Part shown: piece after piece, positions 53,269-61,174 of the stretch
How positions within the stretch are numbered: the stretch's first letter is position 1
How the letters are laid out: each line of letters opens with the position of its first letter
Assembly (NCBI GenBank): GCA_018648445.1
Contig: JABGRG010000005.1
Coordinates: 16,091-80,090 of the forward strand
Direction of reading: 5' to 3'
Length of the DNA: 64,000 bases
From: Rhodospirillales bacterium
GTDB taxonomy: Bacteria > Pseudomonadota > Alphaproteobacteria > Rhodospirillales_A > JACZKS01
Translations under genes and position numbers: made by a program
Notes under the pieces: model-generated
What the model saw: only the letters and a program-made list of their open reading frames with translations
Databases searched by the model: none
Told to the model about the DNA's origin: nothing

Positions 53269-53726
53269 TCGACAGCACGGTTAATGCCGCCGGGATTTCC
53301 GCCATTGGCTCAGAAGCAGACGCCATCGCGGGCGAGGGCCGACGTCCGGAAATGACGATTTTCCCGCCACCGCCAAAATCCGCCAAATCCCCTCAACCAT
53401 TTGAAATCACGCGACAATTCGCCTATTTCCCGTCGCCGCTCCCACCGTTTTATCGTCATTCCTCGTCATAAATCGTCATTTCGCCATTTTTCCCTTTGTT
53501 TTCAACACACTCCCAAACAGCGAAAACCCGCCGACCAGAGAAGCGGTTCCATTTTCCTTATTTACGATTTAAAATAACTATCTTGTGATATCATACCTAT
53601 TACAAAATGTCAAGCTTCCAGCCCGCAAGGGACGTGGCTGCAACGCAAAAAGAAAGCCCGGGCTCCGCATTGCGCTCACGTTGGTCGAGGCGTACCGTTA
53701 TCCGGCTTTTGTTGAGGAGGAAAGCA
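53269..53726. other. 458-base non-coding region, AT-rich towards its end
   Basis: No supported gene. The first half has GC content like the host, but from about 53440 composition falls, marking entry into a patch of foreign character. It includes three TCGTCAT direct repeats (listed separately) and, at its end, a very strong GAGGAGGAAAG ribosome site for the small exported protein. Confidence 0.5.
53454..53480. repeat. Three TCGTCAT direct repeats with 10-bp spacing
   Basis: TCGTCAT occurs at 53454, 53464 and 53474, exactly one helical turn apart. An inverted ATGACG lies at 53352. Such phasing is typical of cooperative protein-binding sites or small iteron-like arrays; no protein can be named. 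Confidence 0.5.
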
Positions 53727-54029
53727 ATGAAGTGTCTGCCTTTCGTTTTTGTCGCGTTGCTACTTACCGCGCCTGCTCAAGCTGGGAGCATTACGGACAC
53801 AATCAATAACGTAGGTGGGACATGCCGTGTGATTAAGGAGCATATAGGCACAGCAACTAGCGCACTCAATCAATACCGCGCCTTGCACGATCTTGCTGCA
53901 CAGGCTTCAACGGTAGCGGGAGTTCTTGAGGTTATCCCCCCTTCCGTAGATGAGGGTTACCGAGACACGTACGCTTTGTTGGCAAATATCACAACTTCTT
54001 ACAAGAACCTAGGTTGCGATAAATACTAA
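53727..54029 (+). CDS. Small exported protein of unknown function, 100 aa
   Basis: ATG 53727 follows GAGGAGGAAAG. Residues 1-19 form a clear signal peptide (MKCLPFVFVALLLTAPAQA). The mature part is about 81 aa with two Cys (GGTCRVIK; NLGCDKY at the end) that could pair in the periplasm. The middle is helical. Codon use is less GC-rich than in neighbours, suggesting acquisition. The frame upstream to 53607 has no support. Family not recognised. Confidence 0.7.
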   Translation: MKCLPFVFVALLLTAPAQAGSITDTINNVGGTCRVIKEHIGTATSALNQYRALHDLAAQASTVAGVLEVIPPSVDEGYRDTYALLANITTSYKNLGCDKY

Positions 54030-54115
54030 CCCTCCCTTTTGCTAATGGTTAATTCCCCATTATCGCGACCCAGAAAACCGCATAAAACATCTTCCACATA
54101 TTGGGTTTTCTGTGA

Positions 54116-54331
54116 TCATTTAGCCTTGCCTTCTTTTTCAGCAGCCAATCTCAACGCTTTCAACCTTTCGGTTTTTCCCATTGATTTTGCTGATCTTGCT
54201 TCTTTTTCTTTAATGAGTTTCATATCCGTGTTTTTGGGTGCTTTGCGATCTTGAAACTCGCCTTGATCGCCGCGCTCGATAGCCGCTATCATTTTGTCAT
54301 CGGCATTGTTTGGTCGTGATCCTGATCCCAT
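54116..54331 (-). CDS. Small basic, charged protein, 71 aa
   Basis: Starts at ATG 54331 after GAGAAGG. Very rich in Lys, Glu, Arg and Ala, with a helical repeat-like second half (KLIKEKEARSAKSMGKTERL) and no hydrophobic core, so it is probably disordered or coiled coil. Convergent to the exported-protein gene and next to the TACGGTGAC field. Likely part of the acquired patch. Function unknown. Confidence 0.55.
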   Translation of the reverse strand: MGSGSRPNNADDKMIAAIERGDQGEFQDRKAPKNTDMKLIKEKEARSAKSMGKTERLKALRLAAEKEGKAK

Positions 54332-54417
54332 TACGCTACCTTCTCTGCTATATGTTGGTTGCCAAGTTTAAGAGCATTCTCCACCCCAGACAACTAACCC
54401 GCTTATTAGGCGGGTTA

Positions 54418-54698
54418 GAATACGGTGACAGAATACGGTGGACAGAATACGGTGACGAATACGGTGACAGTTTGAATACGGTGACAAATACGGTGACAAT
54501 TTACTCTTTAAACGTACCTTGCAGGATTACGGTGACAGTTTTGGATTACGGTGACAGGATTACGGTGACAGACAGGATTACGGTGGGATTACGGTGACGG
54601 GATTACGGTGACGGATTACGGTGACAGTTTACTCTTTAAACATACCTTGCGGAAATTGAGTAGACTGGCACCGAAAATTTAAACCGTCACCGTAATTC
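54418..54698. repeat. Field of TACGGTGAC direct repeats with an inverted terminal copy
   Basis: At least twelve copies or near copies of TACGGTGAC, usually preceded by GAA or GGAT, lie between 54421 and 54625 at irregular spacings of 11-40 bases. A longer unit with TTTACTCTTTAAAC then TACCTTGC occurs twice (near 54489 and 54617). GGTGACAGTTTACTC (54620-54634) pairs at 13 of 15 positions with 54658-54672, and an inverted GTCACCGTAATTC ends the field at 54698. This resembles the palindromic DNA left by RAYT/REP-type systems, but no transposase gene is present. No spacers of constant length, so not a CRISPR. Confidence 0.8.
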
Positions 54699-54711
54699 GC
54701 TGCGCCGAGGC

Positions 54712-55122
54712 TCAATTAATCTTTTGCCTCACAGCTGCGTTGATGCGTGTTACCAGGTGTTCAGGGGTGACGGGTTTCATCAGAAACAAACCAACTCCCA
54801 ATTTACGTAACCTGTCGAAGGACGTTTTATTGGAAACGCCACTGACGACGATGACAGGGGTGTCCGAGAGCGGCGGCAACAAATCACTATGCAATTTCTC
54901 AATGAATTCGTAGCCATCGACCCTTGGCATTTCCAGGTCCAGAAGAATCACGTCCACTTTCGGCTGTGCCTTCTGTAAAGCTGCCAGTGCTGCAGCCCCG
55001 CCGCTAGCGGAAGATATCTGTCCCGTTCCTATTTCCTCTAGATATCTTACGAGTAGGTTGCGAATAAATATTTCGTCATCGACGACCAGGATATGAAGCT
55101 TGCTGATATCGACTTTGGCCAT
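54712..55122 (-). CDS. Stand-alone response regulator receiver protein
   Basis: A 136-aa CheY-like protein: ILVVDDEIFIRNLLVRYL, phospho-Asp in VILLDLEMPRVDG, Ser in VVSGVSNK and Lys in FLMKPVTPEHL. It lies between the inverted GTCACCGTAATTC at 54686-54698 and GAATTACGGTGAC at 55133-55145, with only 13 and 10 bases to spare. No kinase adjoins it. It may have moved together with the repeats. Confidence 0.88.
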   Translation of the reverse strand: MAKVDISKLHILVVDDEIFIRNLLVRYLEEIGTGQISSASGGAAALAALQKAQPKVDVILLDLEMPRVDGYEFIEKLHSDLLPPLSDTPVIVVSGVSNKTSFDRLRKLGVGLFLMKPVTPEHLVTRINAAVRQKIN

Positions 55123-55132
55123 GTGATTTCCT

Positions 55133-55145
55133 GAATTACGGTGAC
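55133..55145. repeat. Outlying GAATTACGGTGAC copy, inverted partner of 54686-54698
   Basis: A perfect 13-base inverse of the terminal copy at 54686-54698, so the receiver gene is bracketed by an inverted repeat. It continues into CAGC like the direct copies. Lies just upstream of the receiver start. Confidence 0.75.
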
Positions 55146-55232
55146 AGCTAACTAATTACTAGAAACGCAACGGGTTCAAAGGGCGTTGGCCCTTTGCGGG
55201 TCTGGGCGGAGCCCAGTCTTCAAGGAAACATA

Positions 55233-55922
55233 CTACAAATCAAGCGTTCCGCCGGGCGTCAGTGCTTCAACCCGCCCACGCTTGACCATTCCCGCGAACT
55301 CGTCGGCGGATTGGGCGAGGATTGGGAAGGTTCCGAAGTGCATGGGCACGATGATGTCGAGGTCCAGCAATTCGTTGCAGGCCAGCGCGGCGGCTTTGGC
55401 GTCCATGGTGTAGTGGCCGCCAATGGGGATCAGGCCGACGTTGGGTTGATGCAGGCGCTGGATCAGGGTCATGTCGGAGAATATGTCGGTGTCGCCGGTG
55501 TGGTAGACCGACCACTTCCCGCACCTGATGACGAAGCCCGCGCACACGCCCATATAGACGCTTTTGCCGTCCTCCATGTACCCGGCGCTGTGAACGGCGT
55601 TGACCATGGTGAAGGCGAGGCCGTCGGCTTGCACGGTGCCGCCGATGTTCATGCCGACGCAGTTGGCGAGGCCCTGATTGCCGAGCCACGCGGCGACCTC
55701 GTGAATGCAGGTGACCTGCGCGCCATGTTCCTGCCCAATGTCCAGCGCATCACCGATGTGATCGCCATGCCCGTGGGTGATCAGGATGTGATCGACCTTG
55801 CCGATGATCTTTCGCACATCTTCCGGACAGGCCGGATTTCCCGTGAAGAAGGGATCGACAAGAACCGTTTTTCCCTGGGCGACGATACGAAAGGCGGAAT
55901 GCCCGAGCCATTGGATTTCCAT
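55233..55922 (-). CDS. Metal-dependent hydrolase, metallo-beta-lactamase fold (UPF0173 type)
   Basis: A 229-aa MBL-fold protein of the short UPF0173 group. The metal motif THGHGDHIGD, the opening IQWLGHSAFRI, GDTDIFSDM and MHFGTFP near the end provide the usual His/Asp ligands. ATG 55922 lies after GGGAG; TTG 55931 is the alternative. Divergent from the second aldo/keto reductase. Substrate unknown. Confidence 0.9.
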   Translation of the reverse strand: MEIQWLGHSAFRIVAQGKTVLVDPFFTGNPACPEDVRKIIGKVDHILITHGHGDHIGDALDIGQEHGAQVTCIHEVAAWLGNQGLANCVGMNIGGTVQADGLAFTMVNAVHSAGYMEDGKSVYMGVCAGFVIRCGKWSVYHTGDTDIFSDMTLIQRLHQPNVGLIPIGGHYTMDAKAAALACNELLDLDIIVPMHFGTFPILAQSADEFAGMVKRGRVEALTPGGTLDL

Positions 55923-56024
55923 GATTTTCAACTCCCTGCCGCGGTTGACCCGCGCCCACTATTTTGAAACATTGTCGGGGCTTGGGTCCATACCCACCGT
56001 GACATCTTTCAACCGGAGGCCGCA

Positions 56025-57014
56025 ATGGAATACGTCAACCTTGGAAAAACGGGCCTGAAGGTCAGCCGCCTGTGTTTGGGCTGCATGAGTTACGGCAGCA
56101 AATCGTGGCGCGAATGGATTTTGGAAGAGGCCGAGTCCAAACCGTTTTTCAAAAAGGCGCTGGATTTCGGCATCAACTTTTTTGACACCGCCGACGTGTA
56201 TTCCGTGGGCGTCAGCGAGGAAATTACCGGCAGGTCCTTGCTGGAATATGCGCCGCGCGATCAGGTGGTGATCGCCTCCAAGGTTTTTAATGCCATGGGC
56301 GACGGCCCCAATGACCGGGGATTGAGCCGCAAGCACATCATGGATGCCATCGACGCCAGTCTCAAACGGTTGGGTACCGATTACGTGGACCTCTACCAAA
56401 TCCACCGATTTGATTCCGACACCCCCATCGAGGAAACCATGGAAGCCCTGCATGATGTGGTGAAGGCGGGCAAGGCACGGTACATCGGCGCGTCCAGCAT
56501 GCACACATTCCAGTTCGCCAAGATGCAGTTCGCCGCCGAAACCAACGGCTGGACGAAATTCGTGTCCATGCAGAACCACTACAATCTGGTTTATCGCGAG
56601 GAAGAACGCGAGATGATCCCTTATTGCCGCGAGGAAGGCATCGGGCTGATCCCCTGGAGCCCGCTGGCCAGAGGGTTTATCGCGGGCAACCGCAATGCCG
56701 GTGGGGGAGGCGATACGTCGCGCGCCGCCACCGACGACTTCGCCGACAATCTTTACTTCAAGGAAGCGGACTTCCGGGTCGCCGACCGCGTTGGGGAAGT
56801 GGCTACCGAGCGTGGCCTCAAACCGGCGCAAATCGCGCTGGCGTGGATACTGCACAAATCGGCCATCACCGCGCCCATCATCGGCGCCACCAAAATGCGG
56901 TATCTGGATGACGCCGTTTCCGCGATGGACGTGAGCTTGTCAGAAGCCGAAATGGCGCGTCTGGAAGAGCCCTACGAGCCCCATCCGACACTGGGTTTCA
57001 CTCAGGCGATTTAA
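56025..57014 (+). CDS. Aldo/keto reductase (paralogue of the gene at 52270)
   Basis: A 329-aa barrel with catalytic Asp/Tyr (FFDTADVYSVGVSEE), Lys (VVIASKVFN) and His (YQIHRFDS), and IGATKMRYL in the cofactor region. The start follows CGGAGG. Full-length similarity to 52270-53268, in the same orientation, with about 2.8 kb of unrelated genes between. Its 3' end overlaps the ctaB stop by four bases. Confidence 0.92.
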   Translation: MEYVNLGKTGLKVSRLCLGCMSYGSKSWREWILEEAESKPFFKKALDFGINFFDTADVYSVGVSEEITGRSLLEYAPRDQVVIASKVFNAMGDGPNDRGLSRKHIMDAIDASLKRLGTDYVDLYQIHRFDSDTPIEETMEALHDVVKAGKARYIGASSMHTFQFAKMQFAAETNGWTKFVSMQNHYNLVYREEEREMIPYCREEGIGLIPWSPLARGFIAGNRNAGGGGDTSRAATDDFADNLYFKEADFRVADRVGEVATERGLKPAQIALAWILHKSAITAPIIGATKMRYLDDAVSAMDVSLSEAEMARLEEPYEPHPTLGFTQAI

Positions 57015-57946
57015 TAGGAAATCGGCACCAGGGTATCGGCCAGCAGAAAGGCGAAAATCAGGAAAAGGTACAAAATCGAAAAACCGAACATGGGCCGCGC
57101 CGACGCGTCCGTTTCATCACGCCAAACGCGAACGGCGTGGCGCACGAACAGGCATCCCAAAACACTTGCGGCGACGCCGTAAAGAACGCCCGACAGCCCG
57201 ATGGCGACCGGCGCCAGGGAAGCCGGGACCAGCAGCAGGGAATAAACCAGGATTTGATTGCGCGTCGCCCGGTCACCGGCGACGACCGGCAGCATGGGCA
57301 CGCGGGCGCGGGCATAATCGTCGCGCCTGAAAAGCGCCAGCGCCCACGAGTGCGGCGGCGTCCACAAGAAGATAATGGCGAACAGCGCAAGCGCACCGGC
57401 ATCAACGCCACCGGTCACGGCGGCCCAGCCGACCACCGGCGGCAACGCCCCCGAAGCTCCGCCGATGACGATGTTTTGCGGCGTGCGGCGTTTCAGCCAA
57501 ACGGTATAGATCAGTACGTAATATACGAAAGTCGCCGCCAACAATGCAGCCGCCACGACGTTGACGAAAACCGCCATGGCGCCAATCGACGCCACAGCCA
57601 ACACCGATCCGAATAAGAGGGCAGCCCGCGGATTCATGCGCCCCGCGGGAATGGGGCGCGCGCTGGTTCGCGCCATGGTGCGGTCGATATCGCGGTCGTA
57701 CCACATGTTCACAGCACCCGCCCCGCCCGCGCCCAAAGCGATACAGGTAATGGCAACGAACGCCGTTAGGACGTCGATATTTCCCGGCGCCAGGAAAAGC
57801 CCCACCAGCGCCGTGAAAACCACCAGCGACATGACGTTCGGTTTCAGGATTACGGCATAGTCGGCAACACGGAAACGATATTCCGGGACCTCTTCGGCAC
57901 GCGCAACACTGGTACCCGCGTACTTGGTCGTGCTTTGCGCCATCAT
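57011..57946 (-). CDS. ctaB: Protoheme IX farnesyltransferase (heme O synthase)
   Basis: A 311-aa UbiA-family prenyltransferase that makes heme O for the aa3 oxidase. The prenyl-pyrophosphate/Mg motif NMWYDRDIDRTMARTSARP is intact, and about eight to nine membrane helices are predicted. The two tandem ATGs at 57946 and 57943 follow GGAG; the second has better spacing. It lies 28 bases after ctaA on the same strand, so the two heme A genes are co-expressed, apart from the coxBA operon. Confidence 0.94.
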   Translation of the reverse strand: MMAQSTTKYAGTSVARAEEVPEYRFRVADYAVILKPNVMSLVVFTALVGLFLAPGNIDVLTAFVAITCIALGAGGAGAVNMWYDRDIDRTMARTSARPIPAGRMNPRAALLFGSVLAVASIGAMAVFVNVVAAALLAATFVYYVLIYTVWLKRRTPQNIVIGGASGALPPVVGWAAVTGGVDAGALALFAIIFLWTPPHSWALALFRRDDYARARVPMLPVVAGDRATRNQILVYSLLLVPASLAPVAIGLSGVLYGVAASVLGCLFVRHAVRVWRDETDASARPMFGFSILYLFLIFAFLLADTLVPISY

Positions 57947-57974
57947 CTCTCCGCTTTGTGATTAACCTTTGTCG

Positions 57975-59027
57975 CTATATGGGAACGGGTTTTTCAGTCG
58001 CAAGGATTTCAACGGCGTTCCAAACAGCAATACTCAAAAGCGCCACCGCGCCCGCCTGATGCAAAAGAGCCACCGGAACCGGCACAAGCAAAAGCAGTGT
58101 CGCCACCCCGAGGGTTGCCTGTGCCAGCGCCGCGCCCAAAAGAAGATCGGCGGAAAATTTCAGTCGCGCCCCTTTGCCCGTCGCCCGAACCCAGGCCCAG
58201 TAAACGAAGACCAGCGCGACGATGCAATACGCGAGAATCCGGTGGTTGAACTGCACCGTGGTGATGTCCAGCGCGAAATTGGCGTAGAACGGCTCCAGGG
58301 CGTACAGCCCCTCCGGCAACCATTCGCCATCCATGGTCGGAAACGTGTTGTAACCGAACCCGGCGGCGCTCCCGGCCATGAAGCCGCCGGAAATAATGGT
58401 CACGAAAATGAGGACCACGGGCGCGAAAGCACCGAACCATCCGGACTTCCCTTCGCGCTCAGGCAACCGCAGCAATTCGAGCGCCGCCCACAAAACGAAA
58501 GCATAGATGAAAATCGCCAAACCGAGATGGGCCGTCAATCGGTAGGGGCTGACGTCAGGATGATCGACCAGACCGCTTTTCACCATATACCAGCCGAGCA
58601 CACCCTGAAGCGCACCCAGAACACCCATGAGCAGGAACTTCGGCAAATCCCGTCCGCCGATCCATCCCCTGAGGAAAAAGAAAATGAACGGGACCAGAAA
58701 GACCACGCCAATCAACCGGCCCCAGAAACGGTGAATGAATTCGATCCAGAAAATCGACTTGAACTCGGCCAGCGACATTCCGGCATTCAGTTCCTTGTAT
58801 TCCGGATAGTCGCGGTATTGGGCGAACACCGCTTCCCATTCCTGCGCATTTAGCGGCGGCAGCCAGCCGCTGAACGGCTTCCAGTCAACCATGGACAGGC
58901 CGGAATACGTTAGCCGCGTAATCCCCCCCAAGAGCACCATTACGTAGATCATGGCACACACGCACAGCAGCCAAACCGCTACACGTGTTCGCTCAACGGT
59001 CCGAAGGTCGGAACTATCGCGCTCCAT
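57975..59027 (-). CDS. ctaA: Heme A synthase
   Basis: A 350-aa COX15/CtaA type-2 protein that oxidises the heme O methyl group. Conserved His: FIHRFWGRLIG, LTAHLGLAIF, FNHRILAY and LLHQAGAVALL, the two bis-His sets. Eight helices. The start MERDSSDLRTVERTR at 59027 follows GGGAGGGAAG; upstream starts at 59051 and 59087 are weaker. First gene of ctaA-ctaB. Confidence 0.93.
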   Translation of the reverse strand: MERDSSDLRTVERTRVAVWLLCVCAMIYVMVLLGGITRLTYSGLSMVDWKPFSGWLPPLNAQEWEAVFAQYRDYPEYKELNAGMSLAEFKSIFWIEFIHRFWGRLIGVVFLVPFIFFFLRGWIGGRDLPKFLLMGVLGALQGVLGWYMVKSGLVDHPDVSPYRLTAHLGLAIFIYAFVLWAALELLRLPEREGKSGWFGAFAPVVLIFVTIISGGFMAGSAAGFGYNTFPTMDGEWLPEGLYALEPFYANFALDITTVQFNHRILAYCIVALVFVYWAWVRATGKGARLKFSADLLLGAALAQATLGVATLLLLVPVPVALLHQAGAVALLSIAVWNAVEILATEKPVPI

Positions 59028-59105
59028 TCTTCCCTCCCGCAAGTCTTTCATTCTTGGTCCAGTGACTATATATCGAAATTGGTTCACGACTCATTAGGAT
59101 TACGC

Positions 59106-59381
59106 ATGCCCGCAACATCACGCATACGATGGTATCCGCCGCTCGATTCCGTGAAAGGGCGAGAGACCGAACTTGTGCTTGAGGCTCCTATCCTTATGGG
59201 CGAGTTGTTGAAACGATTTTGCCGCGAGGACGCGGCCCTTCAAAGGTTCATCCCGGCCGGTATGGAAAACGGCGACGTCGCGGGCTTCATGGTTCTTCAG
59301 GGGGAAACACTGCTACGGCCCACAGACACCGTCGAACCCGGCGCGAACCTGGACATTCTCTCAGCCATCGACGGTGGATAA
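59106..59381 (+). CDS. ThiS/MoaD-like ubiquitin-fold protein ending in Gly-Gly
   Basis: A 91-aa protein with a beta-grasp pattern: an opening strand with RIRWYPPL, a helix GELLKRFCRE, and the closing GANLDILSAIDGG. The C-terminal Gly-Gly is the site of thiocarboxylate formation in ThiS/MoaD sulfur carriers. ATG 59106 follows AGGA. No E1-like activator, moaE or thiG adjoins it; instead it is wedged between ctaA and an oxidase-like gene whose 3' end it overlaps by 21 bases. Its acceptor is unknown. Confidence 0.75.
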   Translation: MPATSRIRWYPPLDSVKGRETELVLEAPILMGELLKRFCREDAALQRFIPAGMENGDVAGFMVLQGETLLRPTDTVEPGANLDILSAIDGG

Positions 59382-60740
59382 TAACCTCCGCGCACATACC
59401 CAGATAAACATCACCCCGCCGACCACGGCGATCAACGCGCCGAAGCCGTTCATGGCCATTCCGACGATGGCGCCCATTTCGTCCAACCCCTGCGCCTCGC
59501 CCGCCACCTTTCTGGGCGCACCGTAGCCGCCGGCCAGAAACAGGCCGAGGCTGGCCAGCGTCTGGCCGCCTGCAAATGCCCAGATCAGGAACCGGACCCT
59601 GCCAACGGTGCGGCCCAAAAGCGGCAGGAAAAACCTGAAAAACAGCCCCATGAACGCCAATGTCACCCCCGCAATGACCCCGTGATAGTGCGCCGGTGTG
59701 CGGGTGTCGGTCCCGTCGATGAACATGCCCAGCACGCCGCCGATGCCAAACACGGTGATCGACAGCACCAGACAAAGAAAGGCCGGATCACCCCACGGCA
59801 ACGCCTGATCCTTTCGGTAGCGCAGGATTGTCCGCCCGGCGAAGACGGCCAAAACGGACGTCGGCGGCCCCAAGGCCCAAAGAAGGGCCGAGAAAGCACT
59901 CGTCTGCTCGCCGGAAAAGGGCGGATAGATGAAATAGAACGCGGGTGCGGGCAACGCGCAGGCCACAAGAAAGACCATTGCACCAATCAGCACGCGGCGC
60001 GGCGCCATATCGCACCCCAAACTAATGCGCGCCAGCACCGACCACGCGCCAATCATAATAACGGTGCTGAGGAACTGCAGCATATGGCCGCCGCCCCAGA
60101 AAAGCTCCTCGTTGAACGCGTGCGAAGGTGGTTCTCCGGCCAGCTCGTTCAGGGCCAGACCGAAGCAAATCAGGGCCAGCATGAAAACGACCGCACCGCT
60201 GGCCACGCTTATGGAAAACGTATCGGCAGGCTGGCGAAAGGGCGTCACCACGAGCCTGAAGACAGGCAAGGCCAACCCCACCGCGAGGACGCCGAGCCCC
60301 AGATAGTAAACGGGATCGATAATTGCCGGGATATAGTTGTTGAGCGTCGGCTCACCCCTGTCCAGAAGCGCCGGAACGAACAGAAGGACGCATGCAACGG
60401 CGGTGGCGAGCAGTCCGGCCCTTCCGGCAAATTCGTATTGTGGCCGATTTGTTTGGCCCTCTGGTGTGACCTGCCAAACAGCCACATGCAGCCCCGCCCC
60501 GAACACCGCCAAAAACCAGATGACGAAAGCGAAAACGACGTGAATGACAAGGGCCTTGCCGAAAAATTCCAGGGGCCACGGCACGATGTCCTGAACGCCG
60601 GGCGTGCGCGACAAGGCCAGAAGAAGGGCGAAAACACCGGCAATGGCCAACGCCCCAACGGCCACCGCGCACCATCCCCACAACTCGCGTCGCTGGACCT
60701 GCCCCTGGGCCGCCCGTTCAAAGGCCTCTATCATATCCAT
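59361..60740 (-). CDS. Heme-copper oxidase subunit I-like protein lacking the CuB histidine pair
   Basis: A 459-aa protein with about twelve helices and distant similarity to oxidase/NO reductase subunit I. His 67 (KALVIHVVFAF) fits the low-spin heme ligand of helix 2; His 219 (WGGGHMLQF) fits the first CuB ligand; His 351 and 353 (TPAHYHGVIAG) fit the two heme ligands of helix 10. The adjacent His pair of helix 7 is missing: the corresponding stretch reads LLWALGPPTSVLA. The cross-linked Tyr (HPEVY) is also absent. O2 reduction is therefore unlikely. ATG 60740 overlaps the DUF420 stop by one base. Confidence 0.75.
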   Translation of the reverse strand: MDMIEAFERAAQGQVQRRELWGWCAVAVGALAIAGVFALLLALSRTPGVQDIVPWPLEFFGKALVIHVVFAFVIWFLAVFGAGLHVAVWQVTPEGQTNRPQYEFAGRAGLLATAVACVLLFVPALLDRGEPTLNNYIPAIIDPVYYLGLGVLAVGLALPVFRLVVTPFRQPADTFSISVASGAVVFMLALICFGLALNELAGEPPSHAFNEELFWGGGHMLQFLSTVIMIGAWSVLARISLGCDMAPRRVLIGAMVFLVACALPAPAFYFIYPPFSGEQTSAFSALLWALGPPTSVLAVFAGRTILRYRKDQALPWGDPAFLCLVLSITVFGIGGVLGMFIDGTDTRTPAHYHGVIAGVTLAFMGLFFRFFLPLLGRTVGRVRFLIWAFAGGQTLASLGLFLAGGYGAPRKVAGEAQGLDEMGAIVGMAMNGFGALIAVVGGVMFIWVCARRLLSTVDG

Positions 60741-61174
60741 CACCCGCTTGCCGGAAACAAATGAACCGCCATCACATAGACGACGACGCCGGAAACGCCG
60801 ACGGCGATCCACAGCGGCCAGGTTTTGCGCGCCAGTTTGCGGTGGCCGGCGAAATCGCCCTTTAGTGCGCGAAAGACAGTCAACGGAACCAACGGCACGA
60901 TGGCGATTGCGCCCAAAACGTGAAGGGAAAGGATGGTGAAGTAAATGGGCCGGATAAAGCCCTCGCCACCGAACCTGGCGAAACCCGAATTGGCTTTGTA
61001 ATAGAGATAAACCACCAAAAACGCCGCCGAAAGAACCAGCGCCCCGACCATCGCCGCCTGGTGGGCAGCCCTCTCCCCCCGGCGGATCAACACAAACCCC
61101 GCAATCAGGCATAGCACCGAAGCGCCGTTGAGCCCCGCAATGACGTGCGTAAGGTCGCTCGTCTCGAAACCCAT
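60740..61174 (-). CDS. DUF420-family membrane protein (CtaM/YozB type)
   Basis: A 144-aa protein with four helices and DUF420 features: AAHQAAMVGALVLSAAFLVV, FIRPIYFTILSLHVLGA, and GHRKLARKTWPLWIAVGVSG. In Firmicutes the related CtaM is needed for maturation of heme A oxidases. The start at 61174 shares one base with the stop of the 26-residue peptide; the longer frame is rejected because it runs through that peptide. It is coupled to the oxidase-like gene. Confidence 0.87.
   Translation of the reverse strand: MGFETSDLTHVIAGLNGASVLCLIAGFVLIRRGERAAHQAAMVGALVLSAAFLVVYLYYKANSGFARFGGEGFIRPIYFTILSLHVLGAIAIVPLVPLTVFRALKGDFAGHRKLARKTWPLWIAVGVSGVVVYVMAVHLFPASG

Noticed and set aside
54310..54597. 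Plus-strand open frame encoding a repetitive peptide rich in YGD and RITV
   Set aside because: It is only the translation of the TACGGTGAC repeats; there is no ribosome site and no protein-like composition.
54418..54698. CRISPR array
   Set aside because: Repeat units are 9-15 bases, spacing varies from 11 to 40 bases, and no cas genes are nearby.
59682..60764. 360-codon plus-strand frame opposite the oxidase-like gene
   Set aside because: Arg/His/Gln-rich shadow; the minus-strand frame has membrane helices and overlapping gene junctions.
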